A DNA stretch of 64,000 nucleotides from Pseudomonadota bacterium. Its GTDB lineage: Bacteria > Pseudomonadota > Gammaproteobacteria > Burkholderiales > Rhodocyclaceae. Under the pieces are notes generated by a model that searched no databases, had not been told where the DNA came from, and saw nothing but the letters and a program-made list of their open reading frames with translations. The stretch spans positions 1 to 64,000 of the forward strand of contig JAKOTN010000049.1 of NCBI GenBank assembly GCA_029776255.1, given 5' to 3'. Below are positions 45,411 to 54,405 of this stretch, one piece after another. A program made the position numbers and the translations under genes. Each line of letters begins with the position of its first letter. Position 1 is the stretch's first letter.

Positions 45411-46531
45411 AAGCATTGCGGGTATGCATGCTGATGGCAGCACTCGTTTTGCCGCCGCTTGTTGCCGGCGCGGCGACGTCCGACGACCGGCACGGCAAGA
45501 CGCTGTCGTGGCGGTATACCGTCAGGCCCGGCGACACACTGATCAATATCGCCGCCCGTTATCTGGCGCATGTCGGGCAATGGCCCGAGATTCAGCGTGA
45601 CAATGCCATCGACGATTCCTCGCGTCTCGTGCCGGGAACCGTTTTACGGATTCCGGTGGCGATGCTGCGGCGAGCGCCCGCCGATGTGGTGCTTGAAAAC
45701 GTCAGCGGTGACGTGCGCTGGCGTCTGCCTGGCGCCGATTGGCAAATGGCGGGTCGTGGTCAACGCCTGCCTGCTGGCAGTCGCCTGGAAACCTTGGCCG
45801 GTGCCAGCGTGCTGTTGCGACTGGCGGACGGCGGCACCGTACGGTTGTCGGCGAATTCGTCACTGGAGTTCGACACGCTCGGCGCCTACGCCGGTGGCTT
45901 GATGGTCGATACCCGCCTGCGTTTACAACAGGGACAGGCCGAAATATTCGCCAACCCCGACCGGGGCGGTGGTCGTTATTTACGGATCTACACGCCGTCG
46001 GCGCAGGCGGCGGTGCGCGGCACACAATTTCGCATTGGCGTCGATGGCGGTGTGACGTGGCAGGAGACGCTGTCCGGACAAGTGGCGGTGAGTGCCGCCG
46101 GTCGTCGTGTCAGCGTGCCGGCGGGGCAGGGCACCGTTGCCCGCCGTGGCGAACCGCCGCTACGGCCGGTGACCTTGCCGCCGGCGCCGGAAACGTCCGG
46201 TTTTCCGACGCATTTTGGACACTCGCCGGTGCGTTTTCCGCTGCCGGCGCTCGGCGCCGCCAAGGCTTGGCTGGGAGAGGTGGTGCTGAACGAGTCGTTT
46301 GACCGCGTTCTGTTCAGCGAGCGGAGCGATGGCGAGTGGCTGACTTTTCCCGATTTGCCGACTGGTGGCTATGTGTTGCGTCTGCGCGGCGTCGATGCCA
46401 ACGGTTTGCAGGGACGGGTGAGCACGCATCGTTTCGTGGTCGCATTGCTCCCGGCGTCGCCGTCGGTCGTTTCGCAAGCGCACGCCCCGGACGGTGGCCA
46501 TTGTTGCTATCGCCGGTTTCCGAAGGGGTAA
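45407..46531 (+). CDS. Secreted LysM-FecR domain protein
   Basis: A 374-residue exported protein. Signal peptide about 1-23 (LMAALVLPPLVAGAA), LysM at about 36-85 (YTVRPGDTLINIAARYLAHVGQWPEIQRDN), then a FecR domain (RLETLAGASVLLRLADGGTVRLSANSSLEF, TPSAQAAVRGTQFRIG), a Pro-rich linker and a C-terminal region that looks like a fibronectin-III-type sandwich (FPDLPTGGYVLRLRGVDANGLQG). LysM would tether it to peptidoglycan. It lies between a response regulator and a CHASE2 kinase with overlapping or close starts, so it may be the periplasmic input partner of that kinase. Confidence 0.88.
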   Translation: MKALRVCMLMAALVLPPLVAGAATSDDRHGKTLSWRYTVRPGDTLINIAARYLAHVGQWPEIQRDNAIDDSSRLVPGTVLRIPVAMLRRAPADVVLENVSGDVRWRLPGADWQMAGRGQRLPAGSRLETLAGASVLLRLADGGTVRLSANSSLEFDTLGAYAGGLMVDTRLRLQQGQAEIFANPDRGGGRYLRIYTPSAQAAVRGTQFRIGVDGGVTWQETLSGQVAVSAAGRRVSVPAGQGTVARRGEPPLRPVTLPPAPETSGFPTHFGHSPVRFPLPALGAAKAWLGEVVLNESFDRVLFSERSDGEWLTFPDLPTGGYVLRLRGVDANGLQGRVSTHRFVVALLPASPSVVSQAHAPDGGHCCYRRFPKG

Positions 46532-46543
46532 GGCGCCTCCCGT

Positions 46544-48601
46544 GTGGCGGCGACCGAGCGCATGATCGGCACTCTTCGCTCCTTCAGCCGTTTGCGTGGC
46601 GAGGTGCTGGGTATCGCGTTGTTGCTGGCGGTCATCGCCGCCGCGTTGCTTGTCGGCGGTGTATCGGTGCGGCTCGACAATGCGGTGTTCGATTACGGGC
46701 AGCGCTTGAATTGGCATGCGCCGTCCGCCGATGTGCTGATCGTTGCCGTCGATCAGGATAATCTGGAAAGGCTTGGCCGTTGGCCGTGGCCTCGTTACCG
46801 TCACGCCGGTTTGTTGCGTAATATCTGCGCCGGCAAGCCGGCGGCCATTGGCATCGACATTGCTTTCAGCGAGGAGAGCGACGACCCATCGGCCGATGAA
46901 CTGCTCGCCGAGGCGGTGACGGAGTGCGGTAATGTGGTGTTGCCGCTGGTGCTCGAAACGAGCCGTGTCGGCGGGCGCTTGCTGGAATCCCCACCCGCCG
47001 CGCCCTTGGTTCTCGCCGCCGCGGCGATCGCGAGAACCGATGTGTCGCCAAGCGAGGACGGGATTGTTCGCGCCGTGGATTTGCGCGAAGGGATTGGCAT
47101 GGCGGCATGGCCGCTGATGGCGGAAGAACTGTTGCGCGTCGCGCGGCGGCTACCGGCGAGTCAGGCCACCCTGCCGTCGCCTGGCGACGTGTCGGATGCC
47201 GGTTACCGACTGGTTCGCGAGCATGCCCGGCGCATCCAGTTCGTCGGGCCGCCGGGTACCGTTCAGCGTGTCTCCTACGCGGAGGTCCTTGACGGAAAAA
47301 TCGCGACCGAGGTTTTCGCGAACAAGATCGTGCTGATCGGCGTAACCGCCGCCGGGATGGGCGACGCGGTAACGACACCGGTTTCGGCGTTTGGCGAACC
47401 GATGCCCGGCGTGGAATTGCAGGCCAACGTCGTGCTGTCGATGCTTGACCAACGGTTGATTACACCCTTGCCACGCTCTGCCGGGGTGCTGTTGGCCGCG
47501 CTGCTGGCTTGTATTCCGATGCTGTGGCTACCGCGTCTGATGGCGCTGCCCGGGTTGATATGCAGCCTGGTTTGGGTGCTGGTTGTCGGCGCCATTTGTG
47601 CCTTGCTACCCCTGTTCAGCCACCTGTGGCTCCCGCCAAGCGGCGCCCTGGTCGCCGGGCTTGCCGCTTTTCCGTTATGGAGCTGGCGGCGCCTGGAGAT
47701 GGCACGACGCCATCTGGACCAGGAATTACTGCAACTGCGTTCGGTCTTGCCGGACAGCCAGATCGCGACCGGTTTCGACGATGAGATCCAAAAGTTGGGT
47801 TTCGAGGAGCGGATCGCCTGGGTACAGGAGGCGCAAAGGACCATGCAGCACCTGGAGACGCAGCGCAATGAAGCCTTGGCCTTCATCTCGCATGATCTGC
47901 GGGCGCCATTGGCCGGTGCGGTGCGACAGCTCGAGAGCGAAACACGTTGCGAACCGGACCGCCTGCTGCCGCCCTTGCGCCGTGCCCTGGCGATGGCGCA
48001 GGCTTTTTTGTGGTTGGCACGCGCCGAGGCACTCGACCGTCGTCAGATGAAGGAATTGGAACTGGTTTCGATCTTGCACCAGGCCACCGACGAGTTGTAC
48101 GCCTTGGCGGGGCAAAGGGGTTTGCAATTGATACGCAAACTGCCTGACGAGACGATCTGGATCAAGGGCGATTTCGAGTCGCTGGAGCGTTGCGCCTTCA
48201 ATTTGCTGCATAACGCACTGAGTTATGCCCCGGAAGGCACACCGGTCATTGTTGGCCTGGATATGCCGCGTGGCGGTGAGGTGCGCTTCTGGGTAGAAAA
48301 TGACGGCCCGCGTTTGGTCGCCGAACAGATCGAACGTCTTTTTCAGCGCTTCAGTCGCGGCGATCGGGGTGCTGGCAAGTCTTCCGGCACCGGACTGGGG
48401 CTTTACTTCGTGCGTAAGGTGGCCGTTCGGCACGGTGGGATGGCCGGAGTGGCGTGTTCGGGGGGCAAAATCAGGTTCTGGGTGCGTCTGCCGAGCGGTG
48501 AAAGTCGGAACAAGGACGGGTCGCTACTCCGATTGTCACGCCGTCTGAAGGCATTTTCGTCGGCGGAAAGCCGCGCGCATCGGGGGCGGAACGCGTCTTA
48601 G
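46544..48601 (+). CDS. CHASE2-domain sensor histidine kinase
   Basis: A 685-residue membrane kinase. One helix near residues 20-42, a periplasmic CHASE2 domain (DNAVFDYGQRLNW, VAVDQDNLERLGRWPWPRYRHAGLL, AIGIDIAFSEES, KIVLIGVTAAGMGD), three helices at about 300-385, then a HisKA domain with His450 in FISHDLRAPL and an ATPase domain (NLLHNALSYA, GTGLGLYFVRK). The start is uncertain: GTG with AAGG ten bases upstream is used; an ATG 18 bases on is the alternative. CHASE2 senses unknown extracellular cues. It completes an operon with the response regulator and the LysM-FecR protein. Confidence 0.9.
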   Translation: MAATERMIGTLRSFSRLRGEVLGIALLLAVIAAALLVGGVSVRLDNAVFDYGQRLNWHAPSADVLIVAVDQDNLERLGRWPWPRYRHAGLLRNICAGKPAAIGIDIAFSEESDDPSADELLAEAVTECGNVVLPLVLETSRVGGRLLESPPAAPLVLAAAAIARTDVSPSEDGIVRAVDLREGIGMAAWPLMAEELLRVARRLPASQATLPSPGDVSDAGYRLVREHARRIQFVGPPGTVQRVSYAEVLDGKIATEVFANKIVLIGVTAAGMGDAVTTPVSAFGEPMPGVELQANVVLSMLDQRLITPLPRSAGVLLAALLACIPMLWLPRLMALPGLICSLVWVLVVGAICALLPLFSHLWLPPSGALVAGLAAFPLWSWRRLEMARRHLDQELLQLRSVLPDSQIATGFDDEIQKLGFEERIAWVQEAQRTMQHLETQRNEALAFISHDLRAPLAGAVRQLESETRCEPDRLLPPLRRALAMAQAFLWLARAEALDRRQMKELELVSILHQATDELYALAGQRGLQLIRKLPDETIWIKGDFESLERCAFNLLHNALSYAPEGTPVIVGLDMPRGGEVRFWVENDGPRLVAEQIERLFQRFSRGDRGAGKSSGTGLGLYFVRKVAVRHGGMAGVACSGGKIRFWVRLPSGESRNKDGSLLRLSRRLKAFSSAESRAHRGRNAS

Positions 48602-48645
48602 ACGAAAAAGGAGGCGACCGAATTGTTGGAAGCCGTTTTCGACGC

Positions 48646-49137
48646 TTACCAGAATTTCCACCACTTCTTTTTCTGTTTTTGCATCGCTTGACCGGACTCT
48701 TTTCGCCAAGCGGCGTAGGTGGCTGCCAACCGAACGGAGTGAAAGTGTGCTCCGAAACGCTTGTCGCTTTCGTGGATGTGCTGAATCAGCCAGTTTCGCA
48801 GGAAATGCAGCAGCTCGAAACTGATGGCGACGCTCTCCTGGTCCATCTTGCGCTGCAATGCTTCGATTTGAGAAATCAATTCCTTGTGCTGGGTGCGATG
48901 TCGGTCGACGCCCGGATAGGCGGTCACCCGCATCAGGCTCTCTTCGAGAAGAAAATGGGTGCGGGTATAGTCGATCAGTTGATCCAGTATCCGACGGGAA
49001 GTTGTCGTGCCGCGGTGTTCGCGAATCGCTTTATGTAATTGATTTAGCAAATCGACAAGCCCCTTGTGCTGATCATCGATTTCGGTAATGCCTAATTCGT
49101 ATTCCTCAGACCATTGAAACAGGGTGGGCAAACTCAT
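48646..49137 (-). CDS. Bacteriohemerythrin
   Basis: A 163-residue four-helix protein with a di-iron oxygen-binding site: DDQHKGLVDLLNQLH, HFLLEESLM, HRTQHKELI and HIHESDKRFGAH supply the His, Glu and Asp ligands in the usual order. The C-terminal tail KQKKKWWKFW is basic and aromatic, unusual for the family, and might touch a membrane. I start at the ATG before SLPTLFQW, preceded by GAGG at good spacing, not at the upstream in-frame ATG. It probably delivers or senses oxygen. Confidence 0.93.
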   Translation of the reverse strand: MSLPTLFQWSEEYELGITEIDDQHKGLVDLLNQLHKAIREHRGTTTSRRILDQLIDYTRTHFLLEESLMRVTAYPGVDRHRTQHKELISQIEALQRKMDQESVAISFELLHFLRNWLIQHIHESDKRFGAHFHSVRLAATYAAWRKESGQAMQKQKKKWWKFW

Positions 49138-49622
49138 ATGCAACCTCGAGAACGTTTGGAAATCATACCGATGCACGCCTTTCAAGCCCCTGTATTTTGA
49201 CATTTTTTCTCGATGAGGCGTATTAAATAGCGATTTACGGCGATTAATGCCAATTGTTCGTTATTGGTGTAGGGTGTTTTCGGTTTAAGTGAGCGAAACG
49301 AGATACTCATGGGCGTGCAGTTGAAAAACTTGCGTTATGGCCTAGTCCATTGTTCAGTGGTCCGATTTTTTCTTTTGAATCAATCAGTCAGTCATTGAAA
49401 AGTCAGTTTTCCGAAGGAGTTTTAAACCATTGCTTAGCCTGTCGCCGAGGGCTCCGCGACTTTAGGTGAGAGAGCGACGTGCGTATTTATCGTGCGCGGT
49501 TTCTTTTTTGATAAGCTAGCGCGGTATGTGTATCGGCATGTGCATGATTCGACTTCAAGAAACCAGCGAGCGCGGGGTATTGCGCGGCGAAGTTGGCAAT
49601 ACCCTCGGAAGGAGGTGCGTCA
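49138..49622. other. Intergenic region between divergent genes, nothing gene-like seen
   Basis: About 480 bases of lower GC between the hemerythrin and GCS2-family starts. It must hold both promoters. Short frames exist (one of 29 codons near 49309) but none has a convincing ribosome binding site. No RNA gene was recognised. Confidence 0.6.
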
Positions 49623-51041
49623 ATGGGTAGTGAAATTGATGGACTCGGCGGCAACGCCGATCACGTGCGCTTCGAGCGTCATTTGTTCGCCGAGACACAA
49701 GAAGTGGACAGCGTTTATCGGCAGGGAGGCTTTGCCGAGAATCGGGAACTGGTTGCCGGTTTCGAACTGGAAGCGTGGTTGATCGATGACCGTTTGTTGC
49801 CCGCACCGAGAAATCTGAGTTTCCTGGAGCGGATGGCCAGTCCGCTGGTAGTCCCTGAATTGTCCAGATTTAATGTTGAAATCAACGGTACGCCGCAAGC
49901 CCTGCACGGTTTGGCACTATCGACGCTGGAAAACGAGTTGCTCGCCACGTGGCGGCATGGACAGCGGATTTGCCGCGCACAGGGCAACACGTTGGTCGCC
50001 GTGGGTACCTTGCCGACCGTTCGTCAGGCCGATCTGACCATGGCCAGCATGACACCTTTCAAGCGTTATGAAATGCTCAATCGCCAAGTGCTCAAATTAC
50101 GCGGCGAGCGACCGTTACGGCTCGATATCGACGGTATTGAAAGCCTGTCCGTTACCCATGCGGACGTAATGCTCGAGGCCGCGGCGACCTCATTTCAAGT
50201 GCATCTGCAGACGCCGGCCAGCGAGGCGGTTCGCGCTTTCAATGCGTCGCTGCTCCTGTCGGGGCCACTTGTCGCCCTTGCCGCCAACTCTCCATTTCTT
50301 TTCGGGCGTGCGCTATGGCACGAGACTCGTATTCCACTTTTCGAGCAGGCGGTTGACTGCTGCGATCCGGCTTATCCGCAATATCGGCGAGTGACCTTCG
50401 GTTCGGGCTATCTGCGCGACCCGATTGATTTTTTTGCTGAGAATATTCGATATTACAAAGTGTTACTGCCTTTTGAAACGCCGGGGCCGCAGCAGCCGTA
50501 CCCGCATTTACGGTTGCACAATGGGACGATCTGGCGCTGGAACCGCATGCTGATCGGCTTCGACGAACAGGAAACACCGCATTTTCGCGTCGAGCAGCGG
50601 GTCATGCCAGCCGGTCCAAGCCTGCTCGACATGTTTGCCAATGCCGCTTTCTACTATGGCGCGGTACGTATGCTGACCACGCAGCAACCGGCGCCGGAAT
50701 CGTGTCTTCCGTTTGACGTGGCGCGCGACAATTTTTATCGTGCCGCACGCGATGGTTTGGCGGCGCCCTTGCTTTGGCTGGATGGCCGTCGCCGGAGTGC
50801 CGGCGATCTCTTGCAGCATGAACTGCTGCCCTTGGCACGCGAGGGGTTGGCGCAACTCGAACTCGCCGCGGACGACTGCGAACGCTATTTGACGGTGATC
50901 GCCGAGCGGCTAAGTCGCCGCCGTACGGGTGCGGCCTGGCAACTTGCGCACTATGCTAAACATCGTGATTTCTTTCGCTTGACCGCCGACTATATTGAAC
51001 AGCAAGGCAGTCTCAAACCGGTGCATGAGTGGCCGATTTGA
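49623..51041 (+). CDS. GCS2-family glutamate-cysteine ligase-like protein
   Basis: A 472-residue protein of the carboxylate-amine ligase class. GFELEAWLIDD holds the metal-binding Glu pair, with SRFNVEINGTPQ, VAVGTLPTVRQADLT, SFQVHLQT and LAANSPFLFGRALWHETR in family order. It is clearly longer than YbdK-type enzymes of about 370 residues, having an extra C-terminal helical part. The substrate pair is unknown; glutamate with an amine or cysteine is likely. An excellent AAGGAGG lies eight bases before the ATG, deciding the start. Confidence 0.82.
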   Translation: MGSEIDGLGGNADHVRFERHLFAETQEVDSVYRQGGFAENRELVAGFELEAWLIDDRLLPAPRNLSFLERMASPLVVPELSRFNVEINGTPQALHGLALSTLENELLATWRHGQRICRAQGNTLVAVGTLPTVRQADLTMASMTPFKRYEMLNRQVLKLRGERPLRLDIDGIESLSVTHADVMLEAAATSFQVHLQTPASEAVRAFNASLLLSGPLVALAANSPFLFGRALWHETRIPLFEQAVDCCDPAYPQYRRVTFGSGYLRDPIDFFAENIRYYKVLLPFETPGPQQPYPHLRLHNGTIWRWNRMLIGFDEQETPHFRVEQRVMPAGPSLLDMFANAAFYYGAVRMLTTQQPAPESCLPFDVARDNFYRAARDGLAAPLLWLDGRRRSAGDLLQHELLPLAREGLAQLELAADDCERYLTVIAERLSRRRTGAAWQLAHYAKHRDFFRLTADYIEQQGSLKPVHEWPI

Positions 51042-51202
51042 GGACTGTGTTGATCACGCCTCCATGCCGACCATCCCTGAAAATCCCGCCCAAGGCGCTC
51101 TCGACATGCCAACCCACTGGATACGACGTTTGCCGCGCCCCCGATGCCAATCCACTTGCTTGGACGCCGGTACGCGCCATTGTCCGCTTGAACGAATAGT
51201 GG

Positions 51203-51793
51203 TTACCGGGCGCGCCGCCGGAGGACGCCTGCGACAGCCATTCCCAGTCCGAGAAGGGCGAGACTGCCGGGTTCCGGGGCGGCATGAAGCTGAAGGATCG
51301 GTGCGCGGAACTCGGGGGTGGCGTCTTGCCGGGTGTAGTACTCGCTATCGCCCACGGAAGTGAAGTATAAATCGTCCGGCAATATCGTTGCATTGACGTC
51401 GTCGGTGATATTCAGTCCCATGTTCAACACGTTGCGAAATCCGATGAAATAATCTTCGCCGGCAATGAGTTGCAGCCCCGCGAAAACCGCTCCCGCAAAT
51501 CCTGTGGAGTTGGCCGAGTAAGTGCCGGACCGCAGCAGATGACCACCGTTGATCGGTAGTTCGTCATAAATTTCGACGGTGACCGTCCGTCCGTCAACGC
51601 TGCCGAAACGGGTATCGACGCCAGTCAAAACGTAATTCACGGTCGGCGTGTAAAACCAACCGACATCGCTGGCGCCGCGCCAGGAACCGCTCATCACATT
51701 GGCATTTCCATTGATCGATTCCACTGCGAAAGCTGCCGGGACGACCCCTCCCAGAGTCGTAGCAAGTAACGCGGCCATGACAGTCATTTTCAT
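51203..51793 (-). CDS. PEP-CTERM sorting domain protein
   Basis: A 196-residue exported protein. Signal peptide about 1-24 (VMAALLATTLGGVVPAAFA), a beta-rich body (VNYVLTGVDTRFGSVDGRTVTVEIYD, FAGLQLIAGEDYFIGFRN), and a C-terminal sorting signal: PEPGSLALLGLGMAVAGVLRRR, i.e. PEP motif, hydrophobic helix and Arg cluster. Such proteins are processed by exosortase (EpsH/XrtA-type) and go to the surface or extracellular matrix. No exosortase gene is in this window. It appears to be a single-gene unit. Confidence 0.9.
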   Translation of the reverse strand: MKMTVMAALLATTLGGVVPAAFAVESINGNANVMSGSWRGASDVGWFYTPTVNYVLTGVDTRFGSVDGRTVTVEIYDELPINGGHLLRSGTYSANSTGFAGAVFAGLQLIAGEDYFIGFRNVLNMGLNITDDVNATILPDDLYFTSVGDSEYYTRQDATPEFRAPILQLHAAPEPGSLALLGLGMAVAGVLRRRAR

Positions 51794-52409
51794 CGTATTC
51801 TCCGAAATAATCTTCAGTACAGGAGCGCTGCGTTTGCTACCTTTATCTATTTATTTTTGTGAACAGGACCTATGCGGTCCGTTGTGTTGAGCCTGTCAGG
51901 TTGTCGCTAACGGTTTTCAATCATATCACATGGCAACAGTGCGGACTCATGTTCGAACGCCTGTCGCTATTCCTGTGCAACTTGATGAAATAAATGAATT
52001 TCTAGAACGCGCTAAAGGTAAGCGCGCCGCATGGTTTGCGAGACAAGCGCACTTGCGCCCCTAGTGTGACCTGGATCGGTGAGTGGTTCCGTCTTGTCCG
52101 TGCGATCGCAAGCCGATGAACTTGGGCAAACGAGCAACCGTCCCGTTTGGCGATGCTTTTCTGTATGCCTGCCCCCAGCGATCAATATTATCAAGAACCT
52201 GGCGTTTCAACAATCAACCGGAAGCGATTGAAAATGTTTTTGAAAGGAGTGGTCGCGAACGTACTTTGGCGGGGCGACATGCTCATGTCGCTGGAAATTA
52301 GTCCGCGCCGCCGGCGCCAGCAGCGATTTAATTGGCTGGCGCCATATTGACGATTGACAATGCGTCATGAAATTCTTGCCATTTTCCATGGCGGTGGGTC
52401 AGGAGTGTG
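51794..52409. other. Long intergenic region, no supported gene
   Basis: About 600 bases between divergent genes. It is less GC-rich near the PEP-CTERM start. Several short frames are open, including one of 39 codons around 52233-52350, but none resembles a protein or has a good ribosome binding site. It should carry the PEP-CTERM and arginase promoters. Confidence 0.6.
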
Positions 52410-53357
52410 ATGACGAAGGAGGGTGTCAGTCTTATCGGGGTACCCACCGATGTGGGGGCCGGTGTGCCGGGTGCGCGCATGGGGCCAGATGCCTTGCGCG
52501 TGGCGGGAATCGCACAGGCGATCGCGCAGTTCGGCATCGAGGTCCGGGATTGCGGCGATCTCGACGGGCCGGCCAACCCGCAACGCGTGGCGATTGACGG
52601 CTTTCGGCATTTGCCGGAGGTCGTGCATTGGAATCGCTCGGTACACGCGGCGGTGCTGACGGAGTTGTCGACCGGGAGATTGCCGATCCTGTTGGGTGGC
52701 GATCATTCGCTGGCGATCGGCTCGATCGCCGCGGTCGCTCGTCATTGCCGGCAGCAAGGCAAAAAGCTGCGCGTGCTGTGGTTCGATGCGCATGCTGACT
52801 TTAACACGGCGACGCTGACGCCAAGCGGCAATATCCATGGCATGCCGGTGGCCTGTCTGTGCGGTCACGGGCCGCGGGAGTTGTTGGCAATCGACGGGCA
52901 TGTGCCGGCGCTCAATCCGAAGGATCTGCGTCAAATCGGCATTCGCAGTGTCGACGCCGGCGAGAAACGAATGGTGCATGATCTGGGGATCGATGTTTAC
53001 GACATGCGTTATATCGATGAAATGGGCATGCGCCACACCATGGAGATGGCATTGGCGCTGGTTGGCAGCGATACGCATTTGCATGTCAGCCTCGATGTCG
53101 ATTTTCTCGATCCAGACATCGCGCCGGGTGTCGGCACGCCCGTTCGCGGCGGGCCGACGTATCGCGAAGCGCAACTGTGCATGGAAATGATCGCCGATAT
53201 CGCCTGTCTGGCGTCGCTTGACGTCGTCGAGCTCAATCCCGCCCTTGATGTGCGCAATCGGACCGCCGAATTGGCTGTCGATCTGATCGAAAGCCTGTTC
53301 GGAAAAAGTACGCTGATGCGCAACAGCGATGCGGTGTCCGATTCCTCGCCAAGGTGA
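52410..53357 (+). CDS. rocF: Arginase
   Basis: A 315-residue ureohydrolase. The binuclear manganese site is shown by GGDHSLAIG, WFDAHADFNTA and SLDVDFLDPDIAPGVGTP; SGNIHGMPVA is the substrate loop. It converts arginine to ornithine and urea. A GTG three bases upstream is an alternative start; the ATG is used. The length and SGNIHGMP favour arginase over agmatinase or formimidoylglutamase. It is followed at 60 bases by dusC. Confidence 0.92.
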   Translation: MTKEGVSLIGVPTDVGAGVPGARMGPDALRVAGIAQAIAQFGIEVRDCGDLDGPANPQRVAIDGFRHLPEVVHWNRSVHAAVLTELSTGRLPILLGGDHSLAIGSIAAVARHCRQQGKKLRVLWFDAHADFNTATLTPSGNIHGMPVACLCGHGPRELLAIDGHVPALNPKDLRQIGIRSVDAGEKRMVHDLGIDVYDMRYIDEMGMRHTMEMALALVGSDTHLHVSLDVDFLDPDIAPGVGTPVRGGPTYREAQLCMEMIADIACLASLDVVELNPALDVRNRTAELAVDLIESLFGKSTLMRNSDAVSDSSPR

Positions 53358-53421
53358 TATGCGCCGAGATATGCCGATGCCGCGGCGCGGGTAGAATGCC
53401 GGCTGTTCAAGTGGATTGAAA

Positions 53422-54405
53422 ATGGCGAAGCTGCTGCTGGCACCGATGGAGGGTCTGCTCGATAACGTTCTGCGCGACGTGTTGACGCGCGTGGGTGGCT
53501 ACGATTTGGCGGTCAGCGAGTTCATCCGCGTTTCCGGAACGTTGTTGCCGTTGCGGACCTACTTGCGGATCTGCCCGGAACTTGGGCACGGTAGCCGCAC
53601 GCGGGCGGGAACGCCGCTGGCGGTGCAGTTGCTGGGCAGCGACCCGGCGTCGCTGGCCGAGAACGCCGCGCAATTGGCGACACTGTCGCCGGCGGGGATC
53701 GATCTCAACTTCGGTTGTCCGGCGCCCACGGTCAATCGGCACGGCGGCGGCGCGATGCTGCTCGCCGATCCGGAGCATCTGTTCCGCATTTGCAGCGTGG
53801 TGCGCCGGGCGGTGCCGGAGGAAATCCCGTTTACCGCCAAGATGCGGCTCGGCGTGCGCGATACGGCGAAAACGCTCGATTGCGCGCGTGCGCTGGCGGC
53901 GGGCGGCATCGATTCGCTGGTGGTGCACGCGCGTACCAAGGCCGACGGCTATCGGCCACCGGCGCATTGGGAATGGATCGCCCGTATTCGCGAGGTGGTG
54001 GCACTGCCGGTAACGGCCAACGGCGAAGTCTGGACCGCCGACGATCATCGCCGTTGTTGCGCGGTCAGTCATTGCGACGACGTGATGATCGGGCGCGGAG
54101 CGGTGGCCGATCCGTTTCTCGCGCGGAGGATTCGCCTCCTGGCGGCGGGCGAGCGGATCGCCACCGATCGTTCCGCGGATTGGCAATTGCTATTGCCGTT
54201 GTTGGCGCTTTTCTGGTGGCAGGTTTGCGCCAAGGTGTCGGTACAACACGCGCCAGGACGTTTGAAACAGTGGCTGAGCGCCTTGCGGCGCACTTTCGTT
54301 GAAGCCGATTCGTTGTTCCTGGCCATTCGGCCGCTGCGTGGCATCGATGAGATTGAACGGGTTCTCCGGTTGCAAGGCGTTCCGGCATTGTGCGCGGCGG
54401 CGTGA
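53422..54405 (+). CDS. dusC: tRNA-dihydrouridine(16) synthase DusC
   Basis: A 327-residue FMN enzyme that reduces U16 in tRNA. The opening AKLLLAPMEGLLDNVLRDVLT, SEFIRVSGTLLP, the catalytic Cys in DLNFGCPAPTVNRHGGGAML, KMRLGVRD, VHARTKADGY and VTANGEVW are DusC-like. Start at ATG before AKLLL. The 3' end overlaps the start of the next gene, also a tRNA-modification-type enzyme, so the two are likely co-translated. Confidence 0.94.
   Translation: MAKLLLAPMEGLLDNVLRDVLTRVGGYDLAVSEFIRVSGTLLPLRTYLRICPELGHGSRTRAGTPLAVQLLGSDPASLAENAAQLATLSPAGIDLNFGCPAPTVNRHGGGAMLLADPEHLFRICSVVRRAVPEEIPFTAKMRLGVRDTAKTLDCARALAAGGIDSLVVHARTKADGYRPPAHWEWIARIREVVALPVTANGEVWTADDHRRCCAVSHCDDVMIGRGAVADPFLARRIRLLAAGERIATDRSADWQLLLPLLALFWWQVCAKVSVQHAPGRLKQWLSALRRTFVEADSLFLAIRPLRGIDEIERVLRLQGVPALCAAA

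Noticed and set aside
52233-52350. A 39-codon forward ORF in the gap before arginase
   Set aside because: No ribosome binding site at good spacing, Arg-rich end and no recognisable features.
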